The position numbers and the translations under genes are program-made. DNA of 35,262 bases, from the NCBI RefSeq assembly GCF_004770745.1, contig NZ_RQGD01000001.1, positions 1 to 35,262 of the forward strand. Reading direction: 5' to 3'. The notes beneath the pieces are model-generated. The model worked only from the letters and a program-made list of their open reading frames with translations, had not been told where the DNA came from and ran no database searches. The DNA comes from Leptospira ognonensis. GTDB lineage: Bacteria; Spirochaetota; Leptospiria; Leptospirales; Leptospiraceae. This document shows positions 9,459 through 17,773 of the stretch, in pieces. Positions within the stretch are counted from its first letter, which is position 1; each line of letters opens with the position of its first letter.

Positions 9459-10316
9459 TTATAGATTTTTAGATTTTAAAATTTGATTGTCAATCAGACG
9501 TGTATTTCCAACGAACACGGCAATAGCGAGAAGAAAATCTGATTTTAAATCGTTTGCGATTTGAAGGGATCTCGGATGAACTGCTTCTATGTAGTCAATT
9601 TTAATGCTAGCCGAAGATAGTAAAAAATCTCCGAGTATTTCTGTAAATGTCTGAGGATGTTGCTCTCCGTTTTCTATCAGTCTCTGGGCAAGAGCAAACA
9701 TACGTGGAATGAGAGATGCCGTTTCTCTCTCTTTTGAGGACAATCTAGCGTTTCTTGAACTCATAGCAAGGCCATCACTCTCTCTGAGAGTCGGTACACC
9801 GTGAATTTCAATTGGAAAATTTAAAAGTGTTACCATGTCTTCAATGATTCGAAATTGCTGAAAGTCTTTTAGACCAAAAAAAGCTTTGTTAGGTGAGACA
9901 AGGTGGAATAGCTTAGAGACAATGAGCATGACTCCTTCAAAGTGCCCAGGCCTGGTTCTACCGCATAAATTCCTTTGTAAATCGATCTGAGTCAGGGTTA
10001 TATTACCTTCCAGATTTGGGTACATTACCTCTTTCTCTGGCAGAAACACCAAATCAACACCGGAAGTTTCACATTTTTTTAAATCCCCTTCGTTATCGAT
10101 GGGATACTTTCGATAATCCTCTGGATCGTTAAATTGGGCCGGATTGACAAAAATGGATACTACCGTTTTAGAACAAATATTTTGAGACGAGCGGATTAGT
10201 TCTAAATGACCCTCATGCAAAAACCCCATTGTGGGAACAAAACCGATAGAATGCTCCTGAAGCTTCCAATCTAAAATGGTCTTCTGTAGATCCTCAACAG
10301 TCCTGGCAACAAACAT
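9459..10316 (-). CDS. panC: Pantothenate synthetase
   Basis: Cytoplasmic enzyme joining pantoate and beta-alanine with ATP to form pantothenate, the last step before coenzyme A synthesis. 285 aa, standard length. Motifs: VPTMGFLHEGH (27-37, with the HxGH ATP site at 34-37), FVNPAQFNDPEDY, GLKDFQQF, and MSSRNARLS, the KMSKS-like loop. The ATG overlaps the hisD stop codon by one base (TAATG), and a GAGG ribosome site lies inside the hisD end, so translation is probably coupled. No other pan gene is present nearby. Confidence 0.96.
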   Translation of the reverse strand: MFVARTVEDLQKTILDWKLQEHSIGFVPTMGFLHEGHLELIRSSQNICSKTVVSIFVNPAQFNDPEDYRKYPIDNEGDLKKCETSGVDLVFLPEKEVMYPNLEGNITLTQIDLQRNLCGRTRPGHFEGVMLIVSKLFHLVSPNKAFFGLKDFQQFRIIEDMVTLLNFPIEIHGVPTLRESDGLAMSSRNARLSSKERETASLIPRMFALAQRLIENGEQHPQTFTEILGDFLLSSASIKIDYIEAVHPRSLQIANDLKSDFLLAIAVFVGNTRLIDNQILKSKNL

Positions 10317-11608
10317 TAAATATTTTCCTCGTACCTTACTTTTACACTCGTTCCGTGCTCTTCATCTAAACCTTCCAGCTCAGACATTAACTTTACATAA
10401 GGATATAATTTATTTAAAGATTCTTTCGTTACTTCCTGGTACGTGACTCGTTTCAAAAAAGTATCTACGCCGAGCGAGGAATAGATGCGACTGCCGCCTG
10501 CAGTGGGAAGAATATGATTTGTACCACTTATATAATCTCCCATGGCAACAGGAGAATATCGTCCCAAAAATACAGAGCCTGCATGTTCAATGCTAGCAAA
10601 TTCGAAATATGGGTCTTTCGTTTGGATTTCTAAGTGTTCAGGAGCTAACAGATTTGAGAAGGCGATACATTCCTCCATTTTTGAAAACACCAAAATACCA
10701 GAATTTTCATAAATGGCCTTTTGTTTCATTGCTAAACGCTTTGGTCGTATTTGGAAAGCAATTTCTAATTCCTTCGAGACAGCTTCAGCTAACATTTTGC
10801 TTGTGGTCAATAGAATAGCAGAAGAATCCTCACCATGTTCTGCTTGGGAAAGCATATCGCAAGCGATCCACATAGGATTTGCCGTTTCATCGGCGATGAT
10901 ACAAACTTCAGAAGGACCAGCAGGACTATCGATGCCAATTAATCCTTGTCCCGAAAGATAAGACTTTGCTGCCGCCACATAAACATTTCCTGGTCCGACG
11001 ATAAATTCCGATTTTGGGACAGACTCGGTTCCGTAGGCTGCGGCCGCTATGCCTTGCGCTCCGCCAACTGTTACAATTCTTTTGATACCAAGAATCTGTG
11101 CCAACCAGATCAATATCTCTGGGAGCCCTTCTTTTTGAGGTGGCGTGACGAGTTGAATGTCTTTAACACCCGCGATGATAGCAGGAATCGTTCCCATAAG
11201 AACACTTGACGGGTATAAGGCGGTTCCGCCAGGAGCATATACGGCAAGAGAAGGAACAGGAGTGTATTTGATACCGAGAGTATTTCCGTCTACTTTTATA
11301 GACCAATCCTGTCTCATCTGTGCCTTATGAAAGGTTTCGATATTTGCTTTTGCTACGAGAAATGCTTCTGCAACGTTATTAGGGATTTTTGTTTTTATAG
11401 ACTGAGGATCAAGAGTGATTGATTCTAATGCGATCCCATCAAATTGATTTGTAAATTTGCGAAGTGCCGTATCACCCTCAAGGTGGACCGCCGCAAGGAT
11501 CGGGAGGATTTTCGCAGTGGCTTCGGACAAATCTGCTTTTGCCATCTTTAGAAAAGATTGGTAAGACTTGGGTTCACTTAAGGATGCAAACACAATAGGA
11601 ATGGCCAT
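10316..11608 (-). CDS. hisD: Histidinol dehydrogenase
   Basis: Zn-dependent, NAD-linked enzyme performing the last two oxidations of histidine synthesis (histidinol to histidine). 430 aa, full length. Seen: PGGTALYPSSVLM, GPGNVYVAAAK, GIDSPAGPSEV, the zinc ligand segment SQAEHGEDSSA, the catalytic Glu-His pair in APEHLEIQT, GDYISGTNHILPTAGGSR, and the C-terminal HGTSVKVRYEE with the last zinc-ligand His. All key residues are present. It stands alone, with no other his gene in the window, in the middle of a minus-strand run. AGGA lies only 1 nt before the ATG; a GAG 7 nt before it is better placed as a ribosome site. Confidence 0.96.
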   Translation of the reverse strand: MAIPIVFASLSEPKSYQSFLKMAKADLSEATAKILPILAAVHLEGDTALRKFTNQFDGIALESITLDPQSIKTKIPNNVAEAFLVAKANIETFHKAQMRQDWSIKVDGNTLGIKYTPVPSLAVYAPGGTALYPSSVLMGTIPAIIAGVKDIQLVTPPQKEGLPEILIWLAQILGIKRIVTVGGAQGIAAAAYGTESVPKSEFIVGPGNVYVAAAKSYLSGQGLIGIDSPAGPSEVCIIADETANPMWIACDMLSQAEHGEDSSAILLTTSKMLAEAVSKELEIAFQIRPKRLAMKQKAIYENSGILVFSKMEECIAFSNLLAPEHLEIQTKDPYFEFASIEHAGSVFLGRYSPVAMGDYISGTNHILPTAGGSRIYSSLGVDTFLKRVTYQEVTKESLNKLYPYVKLMSELEGLDEEHGTSVKVRYEENI

Positions 11609-11614
11609 ATCCTG

Positions 11615-11644
11615 ACTCTATTCCAAAATGGGCTCTTATCTCAA
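11615..11644 (-). promoter_or_regulatory. Weak candidate promoter before hisD
   Basis: On the minus strand TTGAGA (11639-11644) and TAGAGT (11615-11620) are 18 bp apart, with 5/6 and 4/6 consensus matches, in the 45-bp gap before hisD. Transcription would begin almost at the hisD ATG, implying a very short or absent leader. If real it would separate hisD-panC-mfd from the signalling genes upstream. Weak evidence. Confidence 0.22.
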
Positions 11645-11653
11645 GCTTTTTGT

Positions 11654-12847
11654 CTAATACTGCATCGAGAATTCGAATTGGTATCTGGAATCCAGATGGA
11701 ATTGAGAATCATTCAGACTACCCATGCCGCTTGTTTTTTCCATTTTTGCAGATACGCGGATGTTTTCCTGTCCCACAGGAAAACCAGTAGGAGCAGAAGG
11801 GAAAGCTACGTTTCTTCGCGCGCTGAAGTACGCATCTACCAAATTATACACAATAAACAGTCCAAAAACACCAGCACCAGTTTGGACCGTGTTTAACTCT
11901 TGTTTCGCTTGGTTGAAATTGGTCTGAGCCGTATTTCGATTCAGCAACCAAAATAGTTGGGTATCCACATTCTCAGATAACAAAAATCCCAAAAGCACTG
12001 CATCTCCATAAGCGGACCTAGCACTTAAAAATTTGTTATAAGAACTCGCATAGGCACCTGCAATTCCTAAAGTGATTACAGGATAGACATATAATTTCCA
12101 ACTTTGACCATCGATATATGTTTGTCCCCAACCCGGAACGAGTGCCGATCTCCAGATCGTGGACCAATACGGGGAGGCATAATAATCTTCATCTACCTCT
12201 TTTTTAAGAATTCTCTCTTGCCGATTTGCAAATCTTTCTGCTTTCTCTTTTGAATCGCTTAATACAACTCTCTTATTAACGTTTAATGCCTTCTTTCTGG
12301 GATTTTCTAGAACAAGATCATAAACACCAGTATCAAAATCTGGATCGATATCAAAAATTGCTTTGGCTTTTGTAGATGATTCAATGACCACACTCTTCGC
12401 TGGAATTTTTTTCCCATCTAACAAGATATATACCTTCATGGGATCTATGAAATCTTTACCTTCTAAGATGAATGTTTTTGTTTTCTCCTCTTTCGAGACG
12501 GAAAATACACTTTCTTTTGTGAGAGCTGGCACTCTTGAGATTACCACTTCAAACGACACCCACTCCGAAAACGATCCAACTTTTCCAAGTTTATTGATGA
12601 CACCTACTCTGTGCTCATAAACTCCAGCAACTAAATTCGATGCATTGTAAAAATTGGTCGATAGCTTTTCTGATAAAACTACGCTTCCATTCGCATTTCG
12701 AATTTCTAGGAGATATCCAGTCGCTCCTGGCACGTCCGCCCATTTCAATTGGTAGACCGCTGTCTCCTCGGTCTCGGTAGATTGTGCAACCAAACCGAAG
12801 GCAGTCACTAAAAGCAGAAAGAAGAAGTAGTATTTTTTATTCCACAT
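11654..12847 (-). CDS. DUF5683-like exported/envelope protein with FN3-like N-terminus
   Basis: 397 aa from the ATG at 12847. This start has an AGGA site 7 nt upstream and opens a clean signal peptide (MWNKKYYFFFLLLVTAFGLVAQ); longer in-frame starts upstream would bury it. After the signal come a fibronectin-III-like domain (about 25-105: YQLKWADVPGATGYLLEIRN), an Ig/IPT-like domain (about 110-205), and a charged linker. Then follows a hydrophobic region with SALVPGWGQTYIDGQ, characteristic of DUF5683-type membrane proteins, with further hydrophobic segments (YPVITLGIAGAYA, TGAGVFGLFIVYNLVDAYF). It ends in aromatic residues (FEFSMQY). The start overlaps the end of the FecR/FN3 gene by 11 bp, so the two are probably made together. 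Function unknown; an envelope partner of the FecR/FN3 protein is inferred from order and shared FN3 folds. Confidence 0.8.
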   Translation of the reverse strand: MWNKKYYFFFLLLVTAFGLVAQSTETEETAVYQLKWADVPGATGYLLEIRNANGSVVLSEKLSTNFYNASNLVAGVYEHRVGVINKLGKVGSFSEWVSFEVVISRVPALTKESVFSVSKEEKTKTFILEGKDFIDPMKVYILLDGKKIPAKSVVIESSTKAKAIFDIDPDFDTGVYDLVLENPRKKALNVNKRVVLSDSKEKAERFANRQERILKKEVDEDYYASPYWSTIWRSALVPGWGQTYIDGQSWKLYVYPVITLGIAGAYASSYNKFLSARSAYGDAVLLGFLLSENVDTQLFWLLNRNTAQTNFNQAKQELNTVQTGAGVFGLFIVYNLVDAYFSARRNVAFPSAPTGFPVGQENIRVSAKMEKTSGMGSLNDSQFHLDSRYQFEFSMQY

Positions 12848-14960
12848 AAATCTTTCCTGGAGTAAGGATTTTAGGAATACTGAGGTTCGGAAGAGAAATG
12901 AAAAAATCGGATCTCGTATAAACAGATTCTTTTTCTCCATCCGCTTGTGTATAGAGAGAGCAAATCTCAACTCTATATCGACCTTCATTTAATTTAATAA
13001 AATCAGTGAAGACATATTTCAATTGGGTTGTTCTCTCGGAAAACACTGGCTTTTCTTTGATTCCACTTATGTCGATTAACTTGATCTTATAAGCGGAAGC
13101 CTTTTCTTGAGCCTTCCATGAAAAAGTTATATTGCTTTTATTGGAAATGTCAATGTTTTCATTTTTGAGTGGCGATACCAAAACAGGCGGTTCCATTGAT
13201 GAATTTACTGTAAAATTCCAGATTTCGCTTGTTACGTTTCCATTCTTGGTTTCAGCTAAAACCCTCCAGAAAAGTTTACCAAATTCTTTTGGCTTTATTT
13301 CTGCAAATGTATTTGAGCCAGATTCCGAAATCATTAGGGATTGAAAATCATTCGATTTTGAAATCTCCAATTTATAGCTTGCTTTACTGGAAAGTTTTTT
13401 CCAACGAAGTAATAAATTTCCTTTTTCTGTCACTGTCGCTTCCGAACCGTTTGTTGGTGATAAAAGATCTAAGTCTTCCTTTGCAACGACACTAAAATTG
13501 AAGATTGCTGAGAGGATATCCTCCTTTCCGGGAGTGCGCCCCCTAACCCTCCAAAAGTAGGTGCCAGATTGCAAATCGCTTCCATATTTTAGAAAACTAT
13601 TTTCAGAAATTGCCTTATATAAAATTTTTGTAAAAGTTTTGTCTTCACTCAATTCAAATTGAAAGGATTCAAAATCCTTAGTATCTTTCCAAGAAAAGAA
13701 AATATTATTTTCAATTTGCTCTTTTGAGAAAACTTTATCTTTGGACGGCTCCACGAGGGCTGGTGGTTCTTGATTTAGTTTTCTTCCAACCGTGAATCTA
13801 CTGACGCTCGAAATTTTTTCTGGAACATCAGGAAGATTGGATCGGGCAATGACACGTGCATAATATGTTCCATCAGGAAGAGATTCAAAAGAAATCGCCT
13901 GGTTTTGTGTCTGTTTCGTTTTCAATTCGGAAGAAAAACCCGGATCTTTTGCTACTTGAGCCGTATAACTGGAGTATAATTCAAGATTACCCCAGGAAAC
14001 TTTTATGACAGGTACTTCACTCGTATAAGAGAAGTTATCTCCATCCTTTGGCAAAAACAATCGTAAGCCTGGATTTGATATGATTTTAAATTTGAAAGTT
14101 TCGGATGTTTGTTTGTCTTTGGTTTCAGGATCAATAAAAACAATTCGCCAATGATAAGAACCGCTAGTGAGACTTCGCGAAAGACTGCCGCTTCTAAGTT
14201 TCTCTTTGATCACGCTCTTTGAAAAATCGGGAAACAAAGAAACCTCAATATTCGCGTTCGTTGCTTTTAAAATTTCAGGTGTTACCCCACTTACGTTAAA
14301 ATTAATCATTTCCGAACCTGTTTCAGAAAGAATCAGCTTTTTATCTTCGGGACTTGTAAGTCCAAATTTGGGTTTCGAGACCTTTACACCTTGGCTTGAG
14401 ACACTGGCAACCTCATCTTTTGCTATCGTTTCCTGTTTCCCGTTTGCAGTGATTTTTGCCTCCCCTTCACCAACTTTTACATTCAATTCATCTTTTGTTT
14501 TATCGAGTTTGATATCCCCTTTTCCAACTTCTACAACTTTATCTCCTGCTGTTATGTTCATTTTGACGTCAGTATTCCCTGTACCCTCTCTCGCAGCTTC
14601 AAAGGATCCATAAGCAAAATTGACGTTGATGTTTTTATCCGATATATCCAACAGAATCATAGAATTTTCAGATATATTAATTTTTGTTCCGTCGTTTAAA
14701 GTGAGTACTGCATCTGAAAGACCTTCTGTCCGTATCGTATCACGGTTTTTTACTTCAGAGCTTGATTCAATGGAGTCCCAAACAACCTGATCATTGAATT
14801 TTCGCAAGACTGTTTTAGTTTTAAACGTAAGGACTCCAATGGTTGGACTATCTGAGCCGCCTAACGTTGAAGTCAAATTTAAATACAAAAGAAATGAAAG
14901 AATCCCTATTATGAATAAAAAGAAAGGTACTACAAATCTTGTATCATTTAGCAATCGCAT
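12837..14960 (-). CDS. Membrane-anchored FecR-domain protein with tandem FN3-like repeats
   Basis: 707 aa. One N-terminal membrane segment (residues 9-29) is followed by a FecR-like domain (about 45-130: SEVKNRDTIRTEGLSDAVLTLNDGTKINI). Next is a stretch rich in Asp, Lys and Val with short repeating strands (130-195), then five FN3-like modules at roughly 200-295, 298-392, 400-493, 496-586 and 591-690. Each module carries a related closing strand such as YYARVIA, YFWRVRG, LFWRVLA or YRVEIC. The C-terminal bulk should face the periplasm. FecR domains usually sense or regulate at the inner membrane, but no FecI-type sigma factor or TonB receptor is near. It starts 6 bp after the cyclase gene and overlaps the DUF5683-like gene, which suggests one functional unit. 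The ligand is unknown. Confidence 0.85.
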   Translation of the reverse strand: MRLLNDTRFVVPFFLFIIGILSFLLYLNLTSTLGGSDSPTIGVLTFKTKTVLRKFNDQVVWDSIESSSEVKNRDTIRTEGLSDAVLTLNDGTKINISENSMILLDISDKNINVNFAYGSFEAAREGTGNTDVKMNITAGDKVVEVGKGDIKLDKTKDELNVKVGEGEAKITANGKQETIAKDEVASVSSQGVKVSKPKFGLTSPEDKKLILSETGSEMINFNVSGVTPEILKATNANIEVSLFPDFSKSVIKEKLRSGSLSRSLTSGSYHWRIVFIDPETKDKQTSETFKFKIISNPGLRLFLPKDGDNFSYTSEVPVIKVSWGNLELYSSYTAQVAKDPGFSSELKTKQTQNQAISFESLPDGTYYARVIARSNLPDVPEKISSVSRFTVGRKLNQEPPALVEPSKDKVFSKEQIENNIFFSWKDTKDFESFQFELSEDKTFTKILYKAISENSFLKYGSDLQSGTYFWRVRGRTPGKEDILSAIFNFSVVAKEDLDLLSPTNGSEATVTEKGNLLLRWKKLSSKASYKLEISKSNDFQSLMISESGSNTFAEIKPKEFGKLFWRVLAETKNGNVTSEIWNFTVNSSMEPPVLVSPLKNENIDISNKSNITFSWKAQEKASAYKIKLIDISGIKEKPVFSERTTQLKYVFTDFIKLNEGRYRVEICSLYTQADGEKESVYTRSDFFISLPNLSIPKILTPGKIYVE
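12855..12858 (-). promoter_or_regulatory. Shine-Dalgarno site fixing the DUF5683-like start
   Basis: AGGA on the minus strand, 7 nt before the ATG at 12847, lies inside the end of the FecR/FN3 gene. It supports the shorter start that places the signal peptide at the N-terminus. Confidence 0.6.
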
Positions 14961-14966
14961 CTTTTA

Positions 14967-17762
14967 TTACTTATGAGTTCTTGTAAAAACCCCATCCCAT
15001 TCCGTACCAGGAGAAGATACTTTATACTCTTCGCATCTTTCTATGAGTACATGACAGGCTTTGTCTTTTTTTCCTTTTGCTAATTCTGATTCAGCAAAAT
15101 ATTGGATGGCTTTCTTCCAATCTTTTTCTAAGTAAGATTGAAATCCCTTTTCATAAAGAGCAGCAGCTTCGATTAAATTACTTGCAACATCTGACTTAAA
15201 TCCGATCAACTCATGAATTCTAACTGGTTCATTTTTCCCTTTTACACGAACTAAATCGATGTATCTGGTGAGCATCTCATCTTGAATTGGCTTTTGGATG
15301 GCATCTGTGATTAAAATATTTACTCCATAGTCTTTACCTGCAGCTTCAAGCCTTGCTGCGAGATTAACAGTATCGCCCATCATCGTGTAAGAAGCAAGAG
15401 CATCGGTTCCCATAAACCCAACTTTAGCAGGACCAGAATTTAAACCAATACGCGCATCCATTCCTTGTGCTTCTTTTGAGTATAAATTATTTCTTGTCCA
15501 AAAGTCACGAAGGTCTGCTAATTTTTTTACCATCTCTATACTGGCACGCGCTGCTTTCAATTGGTGATCCACCACTGGAACGGGTGCTGAAAAAATACCT
15601 ACGATCGCATCTCCAATGTATTTATCTAAAACACCTTCATGGGTTTTTAGAATCAATGTCATGGCACTCAAATACTCATTTAGCAGTGCTGCAAGTTCTG
15701 CAGATTTTAATTGTTCCGAGATAGTTGAAAAGCTAGCCACGTCCGAAAAGAAAGCCGTGATATTGGTTTCAGATCCTCTTTTTAAGGCAGCCAAGTCCAC
15801 CATTGCTTCTTGTACAACAACTGGATCAATCATACTTCCTAAAATATTTTTAACTTTTTCTCTCTCTTCTAAACCTTGTCCCATTTCAATGAAATACTCA
15901 GTCAAAAGACCTACTTCATCTCTGGTCGTGGGCTTAATGCCAATTCGAAAATTTCCTTTCGCAATCTCAAGCGTGGCTGTTAACAACTGCAAGATGGGCT
16001 TTGTGATCGTTTTCGAGAAAAAGAATACGAAAATAAGGGCTACACAAAGTCCAATGCCCATAATGTATAAATTTCGTTTTTGGATTTTATAGACAGCTTC
16101 AAAGGCTTTGTCCTCTGATACGATGGTCACAACACCCGTGTCCGCAAAACCAATCTTCTTAAAGGATCCTAAGATCTGGGTTTTCAATTCAGAATCTTCA
16201 TAACTGGATTGGCCAGTCGCCGCTGCACTCGTAAGCATTGTTTTTACGATCGGCATATTGGAAAGATCCGTTGCGGAGAGAACTAAATCTTCCTTGGGAT
16301 GGGCTATGACGACACCAGAACCATTCACAAGAAAAGTTGTTTCAATGCCTTTCTTTTCGAAAGCACCTATGATCTTCTCTAACTTAATGATCATAATCAG
16401 AATGTTATCTAATTCACCATTCTCGGCTGCAGGAAGTGCTATGGCAAAGGAGGGTTCTTGAAAACCGGGACTTGAGTTTATGAGTACCGATTGTCCGGTG
16501 AAGGCGTCAGAAAAGGCATCTTTATTGCGAAGGATGACGTTGTGAAAATCTTCTTCTGTTAGAGAGGTTAATTTCAACTCTTCTTCATTAAAAATTTCTC
16601 TCTTATTTACGAGAACATCTCCTTTCTTCTCATAGATACCCAGATATATAAATTCTTTATCTGCATCTAAAAAAGTTTTTAAGAGTTTATTTTTTTGATC
16701 CTCAGGTATGCCTTGCGAAGTAAGTGTAACTGCGATTTGTTTACCACGTTCCACGGCATTAATCACATCCGAACGAACCTTGGACCCAATTATTTCCGCC
16801 ATACGCAGGTTACTATCACGTAATTGCAATTCAGAAGTATTTAAGAAAAATTTCGAAGCAAAAAAAATGATCGTGGAGACTGTTAGAATGAATAGAATGG
16901 AAATGACACCCATCATTTTGAGCTGGATAGAAAATTTTGTCGAACTCGTTACCGTTTTTTCTATCATGTCAGTGGAAATCGCTTGGGATTCCGACACAGC
17001 ATTCTCTTTATCTAATTTAGAAGCAGCGATTTTCTCTTCTTGAATTTCTGGTGTTTTAAGTTCAACAGTTTCCGTCGAAACCACATCCAAGGGCGCTTCT
17101 TCGATGGGTTTGGCAACAGGTAGGGAAACATTTGGTTCCGCCATCATTTCGCTATGTGCCGGAACAGGAATCGAGATAGGAGTTATGTTCTTAATCTTTG
17201 GTGGATTTAAATTGATAATCTTAATCGGAGGAAAACTAGCATAAGAAAGACTTGAACTAGATATTTCTTTTTTTTGATTTTTAGAAAAATCATTAAGTGC
17301 TAAATAAGATTCCCCTACTAATCCAAATTGTTTGGCAACCTGCTCCCATAACTGATGTTCGGAGTGAATTAAAAATATTTTGGCAAATTCTAAGCGAGCA
17401 TGGCTTTCTGCTTCGATTGATGTAAGAATTGTTAGGTTAGCCTGAGGAAGAGCGGTCTTCCAAGCCTCACAAATTTCTTTGTAAGTAGAAAGTTCTCTGG
17501 TTGCATAAAATGGAAACTCAATATGGCTGACTGTATTTGGAATCCCCCAAAGCGGACTTCCGAAACGAAACTCTTTTCCCTTAGGTGTATTGCGTGTTTG
17601 TAAAAAACAGTAAAGTCCAGTTTGCCAATCCCATGTCTCTAGACTTTGGGGTGACATATCCCAAACAAGAAATCGAATTTTCGATTCAGAAAGAAAGGGT
17701 ATCTCGGGAGAAATTTCTAGCATACTATTTATAATATCGACTATTTTCTGTATATTATCCAT
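14967..17762 (-). CDS. Membrane class III adenylyl cyclase with dCache-like sensor and HAMP
   Basis: 931 aa from the ATG at 17762 (a GTG nine codons upstream is also open). Predicted to make cAMP in response to a periplasmic signal. Order: unassigned cytoplasmic region (1-165), Pro/Glu-rich linker (166-275), TM1 (281-303), dCache-like periplasmic sensor (about 305-560, with FLVNGSGVVIAHPKED), TM2 (565-583), HAMP (583-636), cyclase domain (about 655-850), TPR-like tail (865-910). Catalytic residues visible: metal Asp674 (FFSDVASFS) and Asp718 (DKYIGDA), purine-selecting Lys714 and Thr793 (SYTMMGD), Asn800 and Arg804 (NLAARLE). The Lys/Thr pair points to ATP as substrate and to the class IIIb subgroup. 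It leads the eight-gene minus-strand run and starts 11 bp from divergent xthA. Confidence 0.92.
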   Translation of the reverse strand: MDNIQKIVDIINSMLEISPEIPFLSESKIRFLVWDMSPQSLETWDWQTGLYCFLQTRNTPKGKEFRFGSPLWGIPNTVSHIEFPFYATRELSTYKEICEAWKTALPQANLTILTSIEAESHARLEFAKIFLIHSEHQLWEQVAKQFGLVGESYLALNDFSKNQKKEISSSSLSYASFPPIKIINLNPPKIKNITPISIPVPAHSEMMAEPNVSLPVAKPIEEAPLDVVSTETVELKTPEIQEEKIAASKLDKENAVSESQAISTDMIEKTVTSSTKFSIQLKMMGVISILFILTVSTIIFFASKFFLNTSELQLRDSNLRMAEIIGSKVRSDVINAVERGKQIAVTLTSQGIPEDQKNKLLKTFLDADKEFIYLGIYEKKGDVLVNKREIFNEEELKLTSLTEEDFHNVILRNKDAFSDAFTGQSVLINSSPGFQEPSFAIALPAAENGELDNILIMIIKLEKIIGAFEKKGIETTFLVNGSGVVIAHPKEDLVLSATDLSNMPIVKTMLTSAAATGQSSYEDSELKTQILGSFKKIGFADTGVVTIVSEDKAFEAVYKIQKRNLYIMGIGLCVALIFVFFFSKTITKPILQLLTATLEIAKGNFRIGIKPTTRDEVGLLTEYFIEMGQGLEEREKVKNILGSMIDPVVVQEAMVDLAALKRGSETNITAFFSDVASFSTISEQLKSAELAALLNEYLSAMTLILKTHEGVLDKYIGDAIVGIFSAPVPVVDHQLKAARASIEMVKKLADLRDFWTRNNLYSKEAQGMDARIGLNSGPAKVGFMGTDALASYTMMGDTVNLAARLEAAGKDYGVNILITDAIQKPIQDEMLTRYIDLVRVKGKNEPVRIHELIGFKSDVASNLIEAAALYEKGFQSYLEKDWKKAIQYFAESELAKGKKDKACHVLIERCEEYKVSSPGTEWDGVFTRTHK
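17730..17735 (+). promoter_or_regulatory. Candidate -10 element for xthA inside the cyclase gene
   Basis: A perfect TATAAT lies 38 bp before the xthA ATG, within the 5' coding part of the divergent cyclase gene, without a convincing -35. A second possibility is TTTATA (17728-17733) spaced 17 bp from TATATT (17751-17756). Because only 11 bp separate the two genes, any xthA promoter must lie in cyclase coding sequence. Weak evidence in AT-rich DNA. Confidence 0.25.
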
Positions 17763-17773
17763 TGGATTTCTTG

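Noticed and set aside
14167..14613. 148-codon plus-strand open frame inside the FecR/FN3 gene
   Set aside because: Mirror of biased codon use in the real gene; no signals of its own.
15616..16092. 158-codon plus-strand open frame inside the cyclase gene
   Set aside because: Antisense to the HAMP and cyclase region; no independent support.
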